This document shows, piece by piece, positions 28,996 to 35,313 of a stretch of 64,000 nt of DNA. The notes below the pieces were generated by a model. The model was not told the DNA's origin and ran no database searches. It saw only the letters and a program-made list of their open reading frames with translations. Source of the stretch: Fervidobacterium changbaicum (GTDB lineage Bacteria > Thermotogota > Thermotogae > Thermotogales > Fervidobacteriaceae); NCBI RefSeq assembly GCF_004117075.1, contig NZ_CP026721.1:1488001-1552000 (forward strand). The letters are read 5' to 3'. Made by a program: the position numbers and the translations under genes. Each line of letters opens with the position of its first letter. The first letter of the stretch is position 1.

Positions 28996-29134
28996 TTGAG
29001 GGCAGGACAACTTATGTCACCTTGGCTTTTAAGCCATTTTGGGAGTCTGTTGCCTGCCTTTAACCATGATAAGTTGGTTGGGCTTTCAGCCCTCGTCAGC
29101 ATGGAGGATTGGTTCAGTAGGCTCCCTGCCCTCA
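28996..29134 (+). ncRNA. Candidate IS110 bridge (seek) RNA region
   Basis: The non-coding left end can fold extensively. TGAGGGCAGG (28997-29006) pairs with CCTGCCCTCA (29125-29134) and closes the region. Inside are hairpins at 29023-29036 (TGGCTT/AAGCCA) and 29080-29092 (GGGCT/AGCCC). In IS110-group elements this position encodes the bridge RNA that guides target and donor recognition by the recombinase. A possible extended -10 (ATGGTATAAA, 28967-28976) lies just upstream. The assignment is inferred from position and pairing; loops matching target and donor have not been proved. Confidence 0.55.
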
Positions 29135-29156
29135 TCAATTGAAAGGAGGTTCTTGT

Positions 29157-30356
29157 ATGAATAACTTCTCCATATTCGTCGGCATCGATGTTTCCAAGGA
29201 TAAGTTCAACGTCTGCGCTATCTCTAATCCCAGTTCCATCATCTTCGAATCTTCTTTCGATATGTCCCAGCAAGGCTTTTCCTCCTTCGCAAACAAACTC
29301 TCTGCCTTCCCAAAACAATCCATCATCATCGCTATGGAATCTACTGGCTGTTATCATCTCAACCTTCTGGCTTTCCTTTCTTCCAACGACTTTGCTTGCG
29401 CTGTTTTTAATCCTCTAACTGTTAAAAACTTTGCTTCTCTTCGAAAGACCAAAACCGACAAAATCGATGCTCGCATTATCGCTACTGCTTTGTTTTACCT
29501 ACAACATCAAATTCCTTCTTCTGCTTTTGTCAACTCTGAGCTTCGTGATATTGTCAGAGCACGCGAAAACATTATCCACCGCATCGCAAAAGTTAAAGGC
29601 AATATCGAAAAACTGCTCAACGTTCTTTTCCCTGAACTCGAAAGAGTTACCAATATCTACAGTGACACTATCCTCAATCTTCTTTCTCATTTCCCTTCTG
29701 CCAAGGCTATTCAAAAGGCTCGTAATCTGGATGTGTTCTTTTCCAAAGACCGTGGCAGAAGTACAAAACTTAATGCTCAAAAACTTAAAGAACTCGCTAA
29801 TAACTCGATTGCTCAATATTGGCCGATGAAAGAAAAGATTCTTGTGCAAAATATCAAAGAACTACAATTTTTACAGCAACAGCTTGAAGAATACGACAAG
29901 ATGATGAAAGAATATTGCGAATGTAGTGCGATAAACCTTGATATCGAGATACTCACGTCAATACCAGGTATTGGTGAAAACAGCGCGATGCATTTCTTGG
30001 CAGAAGTTGGAGATATCTCAAGATTTAGTACATACAAAAAACTCATTGCGTATTGTGGACTCGATCCAAGCATTGCCCAATCAGGCAAAAGCAAAGTAGA
30101 AGGACACATATCGAAAAGGGGCAATGCCCACCTAAGACGAATACTATGGCTAATGGCAGTGAGTGTAGTGATTCACAACGAATATTTCCGAACATACTAT
30201 GAACGAAAAAGGCAGCAAGGTTTACCGTACAAAAAAGCGATAATGTCAGTAGTACACAAGTTATTGCGAACGTTGTACGCAATGTTGAGAAAGAAAGAGA
30301 AGTTCAATATTGATTATGCTATCTCACACTCAAAACAAAAATTTAATTTTGCATAG
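29157..30356 (+). CDS. IS110-family transposase (DEDD recombinase)
   Basis: This RNA-guided recombinase has 399 residues. The N-terminal RuvC-like domain has the DEDD residues at D11 (FVGIDVSKDKF), E61 (AMESTGCY), D101 and D104 (KTDKIDARI). The middle is a coiled-coil segment. The C-terminal Tnp domain has LTSIPGIGENSA, YCGLDPSIAQSGKS (candidate catalytic Ser309) and GNAHLRR. All residues look intact, so the gene may be active. ATG 29157 has AAGGAGG upstream. Codon use shifts from C/T-rich in the first half to purine-rich in the second half near 29800. Confidence 0.95.
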   Translation: MNNFSIFVGIDVSKDKFNVCAISNPSSIIFESSFDMSQQGFSSFANKLSAFPKQSIIIAMESTGCYHLNLLAFLSSNDFACAVFNPLTVKNFASLRKTKTDKIDARIIATALFYLQHQIPSSAFVNSELRDIVRARENIIHRIAKVKGNIEKLLNVLFPELERVTNIYSDTILNLLSHFPSAKAIQKARNLDVFFSKDRGRSTKLNAQKLKELANNSIAQYWPMKEKILVQNIKELQFLQQQLEEYDKMMKEYCECSAINLDIEILTSIPGIGENSAMHFLAEVGDISRFSTYKKLIAYCGLDPSIAQSGKSKVEGHISKRGNAHLRRILWLMAVSVVIHNEYFRTYYERKRQQGLPYKKAIMSVVHKLLRTLYAMLRKKEKFNIDYAISHSKQKFNFA

Positions 30357-30420
30357 TTGACTCCCAATATAGTTTCCGTACACAAAAAGCTCTTTCTAAT
30401 AGTTTAGACAACCAATGTTG

Positions 30421-30443
30421 TAAAATAGTTCACTTCTATTTTA
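30421..30443. repeat. Inverted repeat between IS110 and flgB
   Basis: TAAAATAG (30421-30428) and CTATTTTA (30436-30443) form an 8-base-pair AT-rich stem with a 7-base loop. There is no T-run after it, so it is not a clear terminator. It could be a regulatory site of flgB or mark the right end of the insertion sequence. Confidence 0.4.
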
Positions 30444-30462
30444 GCATGTTCGAAGTTCATTC

Positions 30463-30492
30463 TTGTAGGAATCGGAGAATTTGTGGTAGAAT
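30463..30492 (+). promoter_or_regulatory. flgB operon promoter
   Basis: TTGTAG, an 18-base spacer and TAGAAT (within GTGGTAGAAT) lie about 45 bases upstream of the flgB start. This is a sigma-A-like promoter with a TG extension rather than an obvious sigma-28 site. Confidence 0.55.
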
Positions 30493-30536
30493 AGTGAATA
30501 TGAAAACAGGACGATTTGCAACAGGGGGCTTAAAAC

Positions 30537-30929
30537 ATGGCAGGTATATTCAACTCGAATTTTGACACACTAAAGACAGCAATGGATGTTCAAATGAAAC
30601 GGCAAGAACTCCACGCACAGAACATAGCGAATGCGGAAACGCCTGGCTACAAGAGAAAGTACGTAGCATTCGAAGAATACCTTCAGGAATCGAAGATGAA
30701 ATTGCAGCTGAAAACGACAAATCAAAAACATCTTCCAACATCCCCGAAAGTTGTAACTGCAAAAGAGGTAGCTATGAAAAATACGTCTCTTACCAATGAC
30801 CAGAACAATGTGGATATAGACATGGAAGTCACGGAAATGGTTAAAGACGCGCTCAGATATCAGGTTCTTTCAAGACTGATGAGTTCGAATATCGATAGGT
30901 ACAACACAGTGATTAGGAATACAAGGTAG
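30537..30929 (+). CDS. flgB: FlgB, flagellar basal-body rod protein
   Basis: FlgB is a proximal rod subunit of the flagellar basal body, exported through the flagellar type III system. The 130-residue protein has the N-terminal rod signature with HAQNIANAETPGYKRK and a C-terminal helix (DALRYQVLSRLMSSN) that packs with other axial proteins. It is the first gene of flgB-flgC-fliE, the classical order. The GGGGG ribosome site lies at 30523-30527. Confidence 0.95.
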   Translation: MAGIFNSNFDTLKTAMDVQMKRQELHAQNIANAETPGYKRKYVAFEEYLQESKMKLQLKTTNQKHLPTSPKVVTAKEVAMKNTSLTNDQNNVDIDMEVTEMVKDALRYQVLSRLMSSNIDRYNTVIRNTR

Positions 30930-30961
30930 TTGTGTCGTAGAATAACCTGAGAGGTGATATG

Positions 30962-31378
30962 ATGCAGAGTGAATTCAACATAATGAACATCTCGTCAACA
31001 GGATTGTCGGCGCAAAGGTTCAGAATAGAGCTCATCTCAACGAATATAGCGAATTCCGAGACAACGAGAACGGAAAATGGGGGACCTTACCGAAGGAAAG
31101 TTCCTGTTTTTCAGGAACTTGTCAGAAACATCCAAGGCAAGCGTGAAAACTCTGGTGTGATTGTAAAAAGTATCTACGAAGACCCTTCCGAATTTAGGGT
31201 AGTTTACGACCCGACACATCCAGATGCGGATGAGAACGGATATGTGAGACTTCCGAACGTGAACATAGTTCGTGAGATGGTGGATATGATAAACGCACAA
31301 AGAGCTTACGAAGCAAATGCTACAGCGATAAACACAACGAAAGCGATGATAACTTCCGCCCTGCAGATAGGGAGGTGA
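30962..31378 (+). CDS. flgC: FlgC, flagellar basal-body rod protein
   Basis: FlgC is a second proximal rod subunit. The protein has 138 residues with the N-terminal motif SSTGLSAQRFRIELISTNIANSETTR and the C-terminal axial-protein motif VNIVREMVDMINAQRAYEAN. Two ATG codons stand in tandem (30959 and 30962); the second is better spaced from GAGGTG at 30951-30956. fliE follows after five bases. Confidence 0.95.
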   Translation: MQSEFNIMNISSTGLSAQRFRIELISTNIANSETTRTENGGPYRRKVPVFQELVRNIQGKRENSGVIVKSIYEDPSEFRVVYDPTHPDADENGYVRLPNVNIVREMVDMINAQRAYEANATAINTTKAMITSALQIGR

Positions 31379-31383
31379 AGTGA

Positions 31384-31683
31384 ATGGTAGATAAAATTGG
31401 TGGGGTTAATCCGTTAAGACCTAACGTAACGATGAACGTTAACAACAGCCAAAATCAGGGTGAAAGTGAATTCAGTAAAGTGCTTTCTGAAGCACTGAAA
31501 AATGTGAACGATCAGCAAAAGAACGTGGAAAAGTTGACCGATGACTTCGCCATGGGTAAAGTGAGCAACATTCACGAACTGATTGTGGAGGCGGAAAAGG
31601 CTTCCATATCGTTGAGACTTACCGTTGAAGTGAGAAATAGGATAGTAGAAGCGTACAGAGAGATTATGAGGATGCAGTTTTAA
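31384..31683 (+). CDS. fliE: FliE, flagellar hook-basal body protein
   Basis: FliE joins the MS ring to the rod and is the first axial protein exported. The 99-residue protein has a disordered N-terminus, then [18 protein letters not shown] and [35 protein letters not shown] split across the family core. GGGAGGTGA precedes the ATG, which follows flgC by five bases. It is the last gene before a terminator. Confidence 0.95.
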   Translation: MVDKIGGVNPLRPNVTMNVNNSQNQGESEFSKVLSEALKNVNDQQKNVEKLTDDFAMGKVSNIHELIVEAEKASISLRLTVEVRNRIVEAYREIMRMQF

Positions 31684-31701
31684 TTAGTTCAAATGATGAA
31701 A

Positions 31702-31736
31702 AAACAAGCGGGGCGAATTGCCCCGCATGTTTGTTT
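31702..31736. terminator. Bidirectional terminator after fliE
   Basis: GCGGGGC (31708-31714) pairs with GCCCCGC (31720-31726) around the loop GAATT. The stem is flanked by A-rich sequence on the left and T-rich sequence on the right, so it can serve both fliE (+) and the coiled-coil protein gene (-). Confidence 0.88.
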
Positions 31737-31775
31737 ATACAATTTTCGATTATGCCTGCTCACGTAGTTAAAGGC

Positions 31776-32858
31776 TTATTCCTTTGGCATTACAAAAGGA
31801 AGAACAACCGCGATTGCTCCAAGCACTACTCCAAGCCACGCGATCATATTAACGTTGTTCACTTTCTCTTCAACGACTTTTGCGTCAGCTTTCGTATCGA
31901 TCTTTGCCTGGAGATCTTTTACAGCTGCATTGAGTTCTTCTGTGCTTGCTTTTGTGTCGATCTTTGCTTGGAGGTCTTTTGCTGTGTCGTTAATCTGTTT
32001 CCTCAGCAAGTAATCTGTATCTCCGATTTGTGCGGCAAGGCCTGTGATTATCTCGTTCAAACCCGCAATTTGTTCTTGCAGATCTACAATAGTTGCTTCA
32101 AGAGTATCAACCTGTTCCCTGTCGGCCTTCATGGAGAGGTTGTCGTATATGTTGACAATGTCTTGGTCATGCATATCAAGTCTGAGGGCAAGTGATTCTA
32201 CAATAGACGATGCTTCTTCCTGAGCAGCAAGGGCTTCTTGAATTTGTGCAATTTGTTCGGAGAGCATACCAAGGGTGTCGTATATCTTGAGGATGTCACT
32301 GTCGTGAATGTCAAGCGTTACTTTGAGGTCATCAAGTTGTGGTTGTAACTCATCCATGATCGCGGTTTTAACTTCTTCTTTAGCCGCATCAAGTGAAACT
32401 TCCACAAAAGATGTCAACCTTTCGTCAAGCGCTGCGAGGTTCGCAGAAAGTTCGTAGAGCATATCCCTTAGTGCTGGCAAACCCGTATCAATAGTGCTTT
32501 GAATGTTGAGAACTTTCGTTTCAAGTTCTGAAAGTCTTTCGTCGAGTTCTGCAAATGTTCCTTCAATTTCAGAAAGTGCTACCTCAAACTCATCCAGTGA
32601 GACTTTTGTTCCGAGTGTGTCGTAGATCATGTTGGTGTACTCTTCCAAAAGTTCAATCCTATTGATAAGTGTTTCTACTTCAGAAAGCACTGATTCAAAC
32701 TCGTCCACTGAAACCTTTGTTCCAACTGTGTCATAGATCATGTTGGTGTACTCTTCCAAAAGCTCAATCCTGCTAAGAAGTGCTTCCATGTCAACTTCTT
32801 GAGCAAACGCAAATATCCCGAAAAGAACGACCGCAATAAGAATCCCCAGTTTCTTCAT
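31776..32858 (-). CDS. Omp-alpha-like coiled-coil envelope protein without SLH domain
   Basis: The 360-residue protein has a signal peptide (KKLGILIAVVLFGIFAFA), a long coiled coil and a C-terminal hydrophobic anchor (MIAWLGVVLGAIAVVLPFVM). It matches the middle and end of the Omp-alpha-like protein encoded at 41334, sharing RIELLEEYTNMIYDTVGTKV-type units and TGLPALRDMLYEL, but has no N-terminal SLH domain. The unit RIELLEEYTNMIYDT occurs twice in tandem, and HDxDIxxIYD units occur later. The SD AAAGGAGGG precedes the ATG. Omp-alpha is the rod-like spacer between cell body and toga; this paralogue could make a second spacer that cannot bind the wall by SLH. Confidence 0.75.
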   Translation of the reverse strand: MKKLGILIAVVLFGIFAFAQEVDMEALLSRIELLEEYTNMIYDTVGTKVSVDEFESVLSEVETLINRIELLEEYTNMIYDTLGTKVSLDEFEVALSEIEGTFAELDERLSELETKVLNIQSTIDTGLPALRDMLYELSANLAALDERLTSFVEVSLDAAKEEVKTAIMDELQPQLDDLKVTLDIHDSDILKIYDTLGMLSEQIAQIQEALAAQEEASSIVESLALRLDMHDQDIVNIYDNLSMKADREQVDTLEATIVDLQEQIAGLNEIITGLAAQIGDTDYLLRKQINDTAKDLQAKIDTKASTEELNAAVKDLQAKIDTKADAKVVEEKVNNVNMIAWLGVVLGAIAVVLPFVMPKE

Positions 32859-33164
32859 GCTTAATCCCTCCTTTTAAAAGTGTGATAATGTAGAACCCAA
32901 AAAACACCCGGTTTTTAACTAATAAAGAAGATTAACGTATCTCAAATATCGAACTGTCCAAATTGAGAAGTTCAACTAAATTATATTATAGCACCATTTT
33001 ACAAAAATTTGTAAATAGCTATCTTCAAAAATTCCATAGAAATCCAGCGTTTTTCCATTGGAAACCTGAGAAATTGGCGCTATACGTTTTTTAATCAACT
33101 TTTTCCGAATGTTAAATAACACTTCTTCTCAAAATATAGATAAAACGTGGGCGCGATTCTAAAC
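32859..33164. other. Intergenic region between coiled-coil gene and rpsO promoter
   Basis: No gene is seen in this AT-rich stretch. It holds the promoter and about 120 bases of leader of the minus-strand coiled-coil gene, with an AT-rich palindrome at 32998-33015. The remaining bases up to the rpsO -35 show nothing I can assign. Confidence 0.5.
32985..33015 (-). promoter_or_regulatory. Promoter and palindromic operator of the coiled-coil gene
   Basis: On the minus strand TATAAT (32990-32985) is preceded at 18-19 bases by TTACAA or TTTACA. The -35 region lies in a palindrome with perfect 8-base arms, TTTACAAA and TTTGTAAA (32998-33005 and 33008-33015), separated by AA. Its position suggests a repressor or activator site. 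Confidence 0.5.
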
Positions 33165-33193
33165 TTGACACGGCACTCATCATATTGTATCAT
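33165..33193 (+). promoter_or_regulatory. rpsO promoter
   Basis: TTGACA (33165-33170), a 17-base spacer and TATCAT (33188-33193) form a strong sigma-A promoter about 70 bases upstream of rpsO. Confidence 0.75.
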
Positions 33194-33201
33194 ATTAACG
33201 C

Positions 33202-33242
33202 CCTTGCTCGGTTGCGGGAATATTCCCCTACTTGGCAAGAGG
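33202..33242 (+). promoter_or_regulatory. Structured rpsO leader, possible S15 autoregulatory RNA
   Basis: The short leader folds: CTTGC (33203-33207) pairs with GCAAG (33235-33239), and GGGA (33216-33219) pairs with TCCC (33224-33227) inside it. Many bacteria use leader structures bound by S15 to repress rpsO, and their folds differ between phyla. The match to any known class was not tested. Confidence 0.45.
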
Positions 33243-33264
33243 ACTTTAGACGGAGGTGTAGAAG

Positions 33265-33519
33265 ATGGAGAAGCAGGACATCATTAAGGAATTTCAGATC
33301 CACGACACGGACACCGGAAGTACCGCAGTCCAGATAGCACTCTTAACCGCGCGCATAAGGCATCTGACAGAGCACCTTAAGAAGCACCCGAAAGATTACC
33401 ACTCAAGACGCGGTCTTATGAAGATGGTTGGACGCAGAAGAAAGATGCTTAAGTACCTCATGAAGAAAGATCCAGAGCTTTACAAACAACTCCTTGAAAA
33501 GTTGTCACTAAGAAAGTAA
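33265..33519 (+). CDS. rpsO: Ribosomal protein S15
   Basis: S15 is a primary 16S rRNA-binding protein of the central domain of the 30S subunit. The 84-residue chain has the signature HxxDTGS ([13 protein letters not shown]), [18 protein letters not shown] and the C-terminal [10 protein letters not shown]. It is a few residues shorter than the usual 88-89, mainly at the N-terminus. The GGAGGTG site is nine bases upstream of the ATG. It is followed by its own terminator. Confidence 0.97.
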   Translation: MEKQDIIKEFQIHDTDTGSTAVQIALLTARIRHLTEHLKKHPKDYHSRRGLMKMVGRRRKMLKYLMKKDPELYKQLLEKLSLRK

Positions 33520-33539
33520 AAAGCCAATTTTAAAATCTC

Positions 33540-33568
33540 AAAGGGCGGGGAACCGCCCTTTACTTTTG
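33540..33568 (+). terminator. rpsO terminator
   Basis: AAAGGGCGG (33540-33548) pairs with CCGCCCTTT (33553-33561) around GGAA, followed by T-rich sequence. It lies just before queA, so queA may be read by read-through. Confidence 0.8.
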
Positions 33569-33596
33569 GATTTTGTGCAAAGAGGTGTGGTGTAAT

Positions 33597-34640
33597 ATGG
33601 GTTCAGTAGACCTTTTTAAATTGGAAGCGTACGACTACAATCTTCCAGAAGAACTTATCGCCCAAGAACCTGTCGAGCCGAGGGACCTTTCAAGGTTGAT
33701 GGTTGTTGACAGACGAACAGGAGAGATCCAACACAAAATATTTAGAGATGTAATCGAACATTTAGACCCCGGTGACTTGTTAGTTTTCAATACATCAAAG
33801 GTCATTCCAGCAAGGCTGTTTGGAAGAAAAACAACAGGAGCAAAGGTTGAAATACTTTTGCTTGAGAAAATTGAACAGGGCGTGTGGAAGTGCCTTGTTA
33901 AGCCCGGCAAGGCGGTAAAAGAACGCACCGAGATTGTTTTTGACCTTTTTAACAAAGAATGTGGCATAACAGCCAAGTGTGTAGGAAGGGCAGAAGAGGG
34001 GACAAGGATTCTTGAATTTTCAACAAAAAGCGATAGCGAAATTTTTGCTATTGGGAAGGTGCCTCTGCCACATTATATAAAGAACGAAAATGTGGACTTC
34101 AACAGATATCAAACGGTGTATGCGAAATACGAAGGAAGTGTTGCAGCACCAACAGCCGGCCTGCATTTCACTACGGAATTGTTAGAAAAGATAAAAAATA
34201 AAGGAATTCTTACCGCCGAAGTTGTACTCCACGTTGGAATCGGCACATTTAGACCCGTTAAAGTGGAAGATATCAGACAACACAAAATGCATGAAGAATA
34301 TTATGTTGTTCCAGAAGAAACCGTTCGGATAATAGATGAAGTAAAAATCAGAGGTGGAAGACTAATAGCGGTTGGCACAACGAGTGTGAGAACACTTGAG
34401 ACGATTGCAAGACTTCCCAAAGCAACATCGTATTCCGGCAAAACAGATATATTCATATATCCACCATTTGAGTTCAAACTGGTCGATGCGTTAATCACTA
34501 ATTTTCATCTCCCAAAATCATCTTTATTAATGCTCGTTAGTGCATTTACAGGGTACGAGTTAACAATGAAAGCTTACAAAATTGCTGTTGAAGAAAGGTA
34601 TCGCTTTTTCTCATTCGGCGACGCTATGCTCATACTTTAA
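33597..34640 (+). CDS. queA: QueA, tRNA preQ1-34 S-adenosylmethionine ribosyltransferase-isomerase
   Basis: QueA transfers and isomerises the ribosyl part of SAM onto preQ1 in the tRNA wobble position to make epoxyqueuosine. The 347-residue protein shows YDYNLPEELIAQEPVEPRD, LVFNTSKVIPARL, PLPHYI, the core APTAGLHFT and the end of the family motif TNFHLPKSSLLMLVSAF. The ATG at 33597 follows GAGGTG by nine bases; the frame runs further up but without a good site. Other queuosine genes are not nearby. Confidence 0.96.
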   Translation: MGSVDLFKLEAYDYNLPEELIAQEPVEPRDLSRLMVVDRRTGEIQHKIFRDVIEHLDPGDLLVFNTSKVIPARLFGRKTTGAKVEILLLEKIEQGVWKCLVKPGKAVKERTEIVFDLFNKECGITAKCVGRAEEGTRILEFSTKSDSEIFAIGKVPLPHYIKNENVDFNRYQTVYAKYEGSVAAPTAGLHFTTELLEKIKNKGILTAEVVLHVGIGTFRPVKVEDIRQHKMHEEYYVVPEETVRIIDEVKIRGGRLIAVGTTSVRTLETIARLPKATSYSGKTDIFIYPPFEFKLVDALITNFHLPKSSLLMLVSAFTGYELTMKAYKIAVEERYRFFSFGDAMLIL

Positions 34641-34691
34641 TTTAACAAAAAGCAAAAATCAAATCGTAACATCCTAAGAAGTTGCAGCGGG

Positions 34692-34699
34692 TGTATAAT
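34692..34699 (+). promoter_or_regulatory. ruvC -10 element
   Basis: TGTATAAT lies about 75 bases upstream of ruvC. A TG directly precedes TATAAT, but no clear -35 is present, so the call is moderate. Confidence 0.4.
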
Positions 34700-34772
34700 T
34701 GGAAATCGAAAGATAAAAGAACAAACTCTAAATGGGTTAAATGATCTAAACACTTTGAAAAGAGGTTTTTCA

Positions 34773-35267
34773 ATGCGGATACTTGGAATAGACCCAGGAT
34801 ATGGTATCGTTGGTTACGGAGTTGTGGAAAAGATCGGCAATCGCATAGCTCACGTGGTACACGGTGCCATAACAACGGGCAAAGAAGAACATTTCGAAGA
34901 TAGACTCGACTACATTTATTCTGAAATCTTGCGCATTATTTCAAATTACACACCTTCACTTATAGCTGTCGAAAGCCTGTATTTTTACAAGAATGCTAAG
35001 ACGGCTATCTTTGTCGGAGAAGCGCGAGGTGTTATCCTTCTTGCTATAAAGCATTCCGGTATTCCTTTTGTTGAATTTACCCCTCACCAAGTGAAACAGA
35101 CCGTTACAGGGTACGGACGTGCCGAAAAGTCTCAAATTCAAAAGGTTATGAAAATACTTCTCAAACTCGATGAAATTCCTAAGCCCGACGATGCAGCCGA
35201 TGCACTTGCTGTAGCTTGGTGCGCCGCCGTGACTCATTCAGGTTTGGCTCCGTCGAGTCGAAAGTAA
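34773..35267 (+). CDS. ruvC: RuvC, Holliday junction resolvase
   Basis: RuvC is the dimeric nuclease that resolves Holliday junctions with RuvAB. The 164-residue protein has the four catalytic acids in context: RILGIDPG (Asp7 region), [10 protein letters not shown] (Glu), and [12 protein letters not shown] (two Asp near the C-terminus). ATG 34773 has AAAAGAGG upstream. A TGTATAAT promoter element lies at 34692-34699 about 75 bases before the start. polC follows after 46 bases. Confidence 0.96.
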   Translation: MRILGIDPGYGIVGYGVVEKIGNRIAHVVHGAITTGKEEHFEDRLDYIYSEILRIISNYTPSLIAVESLYFYKNAKTAIFVGEARGVILLAIKHSGIPFVEFTPHQVKQTVTGYGRAEKSQIQKVMKILLKLDEIPKPDDAADALAVAWCAAVTHSGLAPSSRK

Positions 35268-35313
35268 AACAACCATTCAAAAATAGTACCGGGACCGTTC
35301 CGAGGTGGGCTAT

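Larger units (their letters stand above)
28996..30356 (+). mobile_element. IS110-family insertion sequence
   Basis: The element consists of a structured non-coding left part of about 160 bases followed by one transposase gene. IS110 elements usually lack terminal inverted repeats and are flanked by short core sequences, so the exact ends cannot be fixed here. The left limit is put at a 10-base inverted repeat arm (28997-29006); the right limit is put at the transposase stop, though some bases beyond it may belong to the element. It sits between the lipoprotein gene (-) and flgB (+). Confidence 0.75.
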
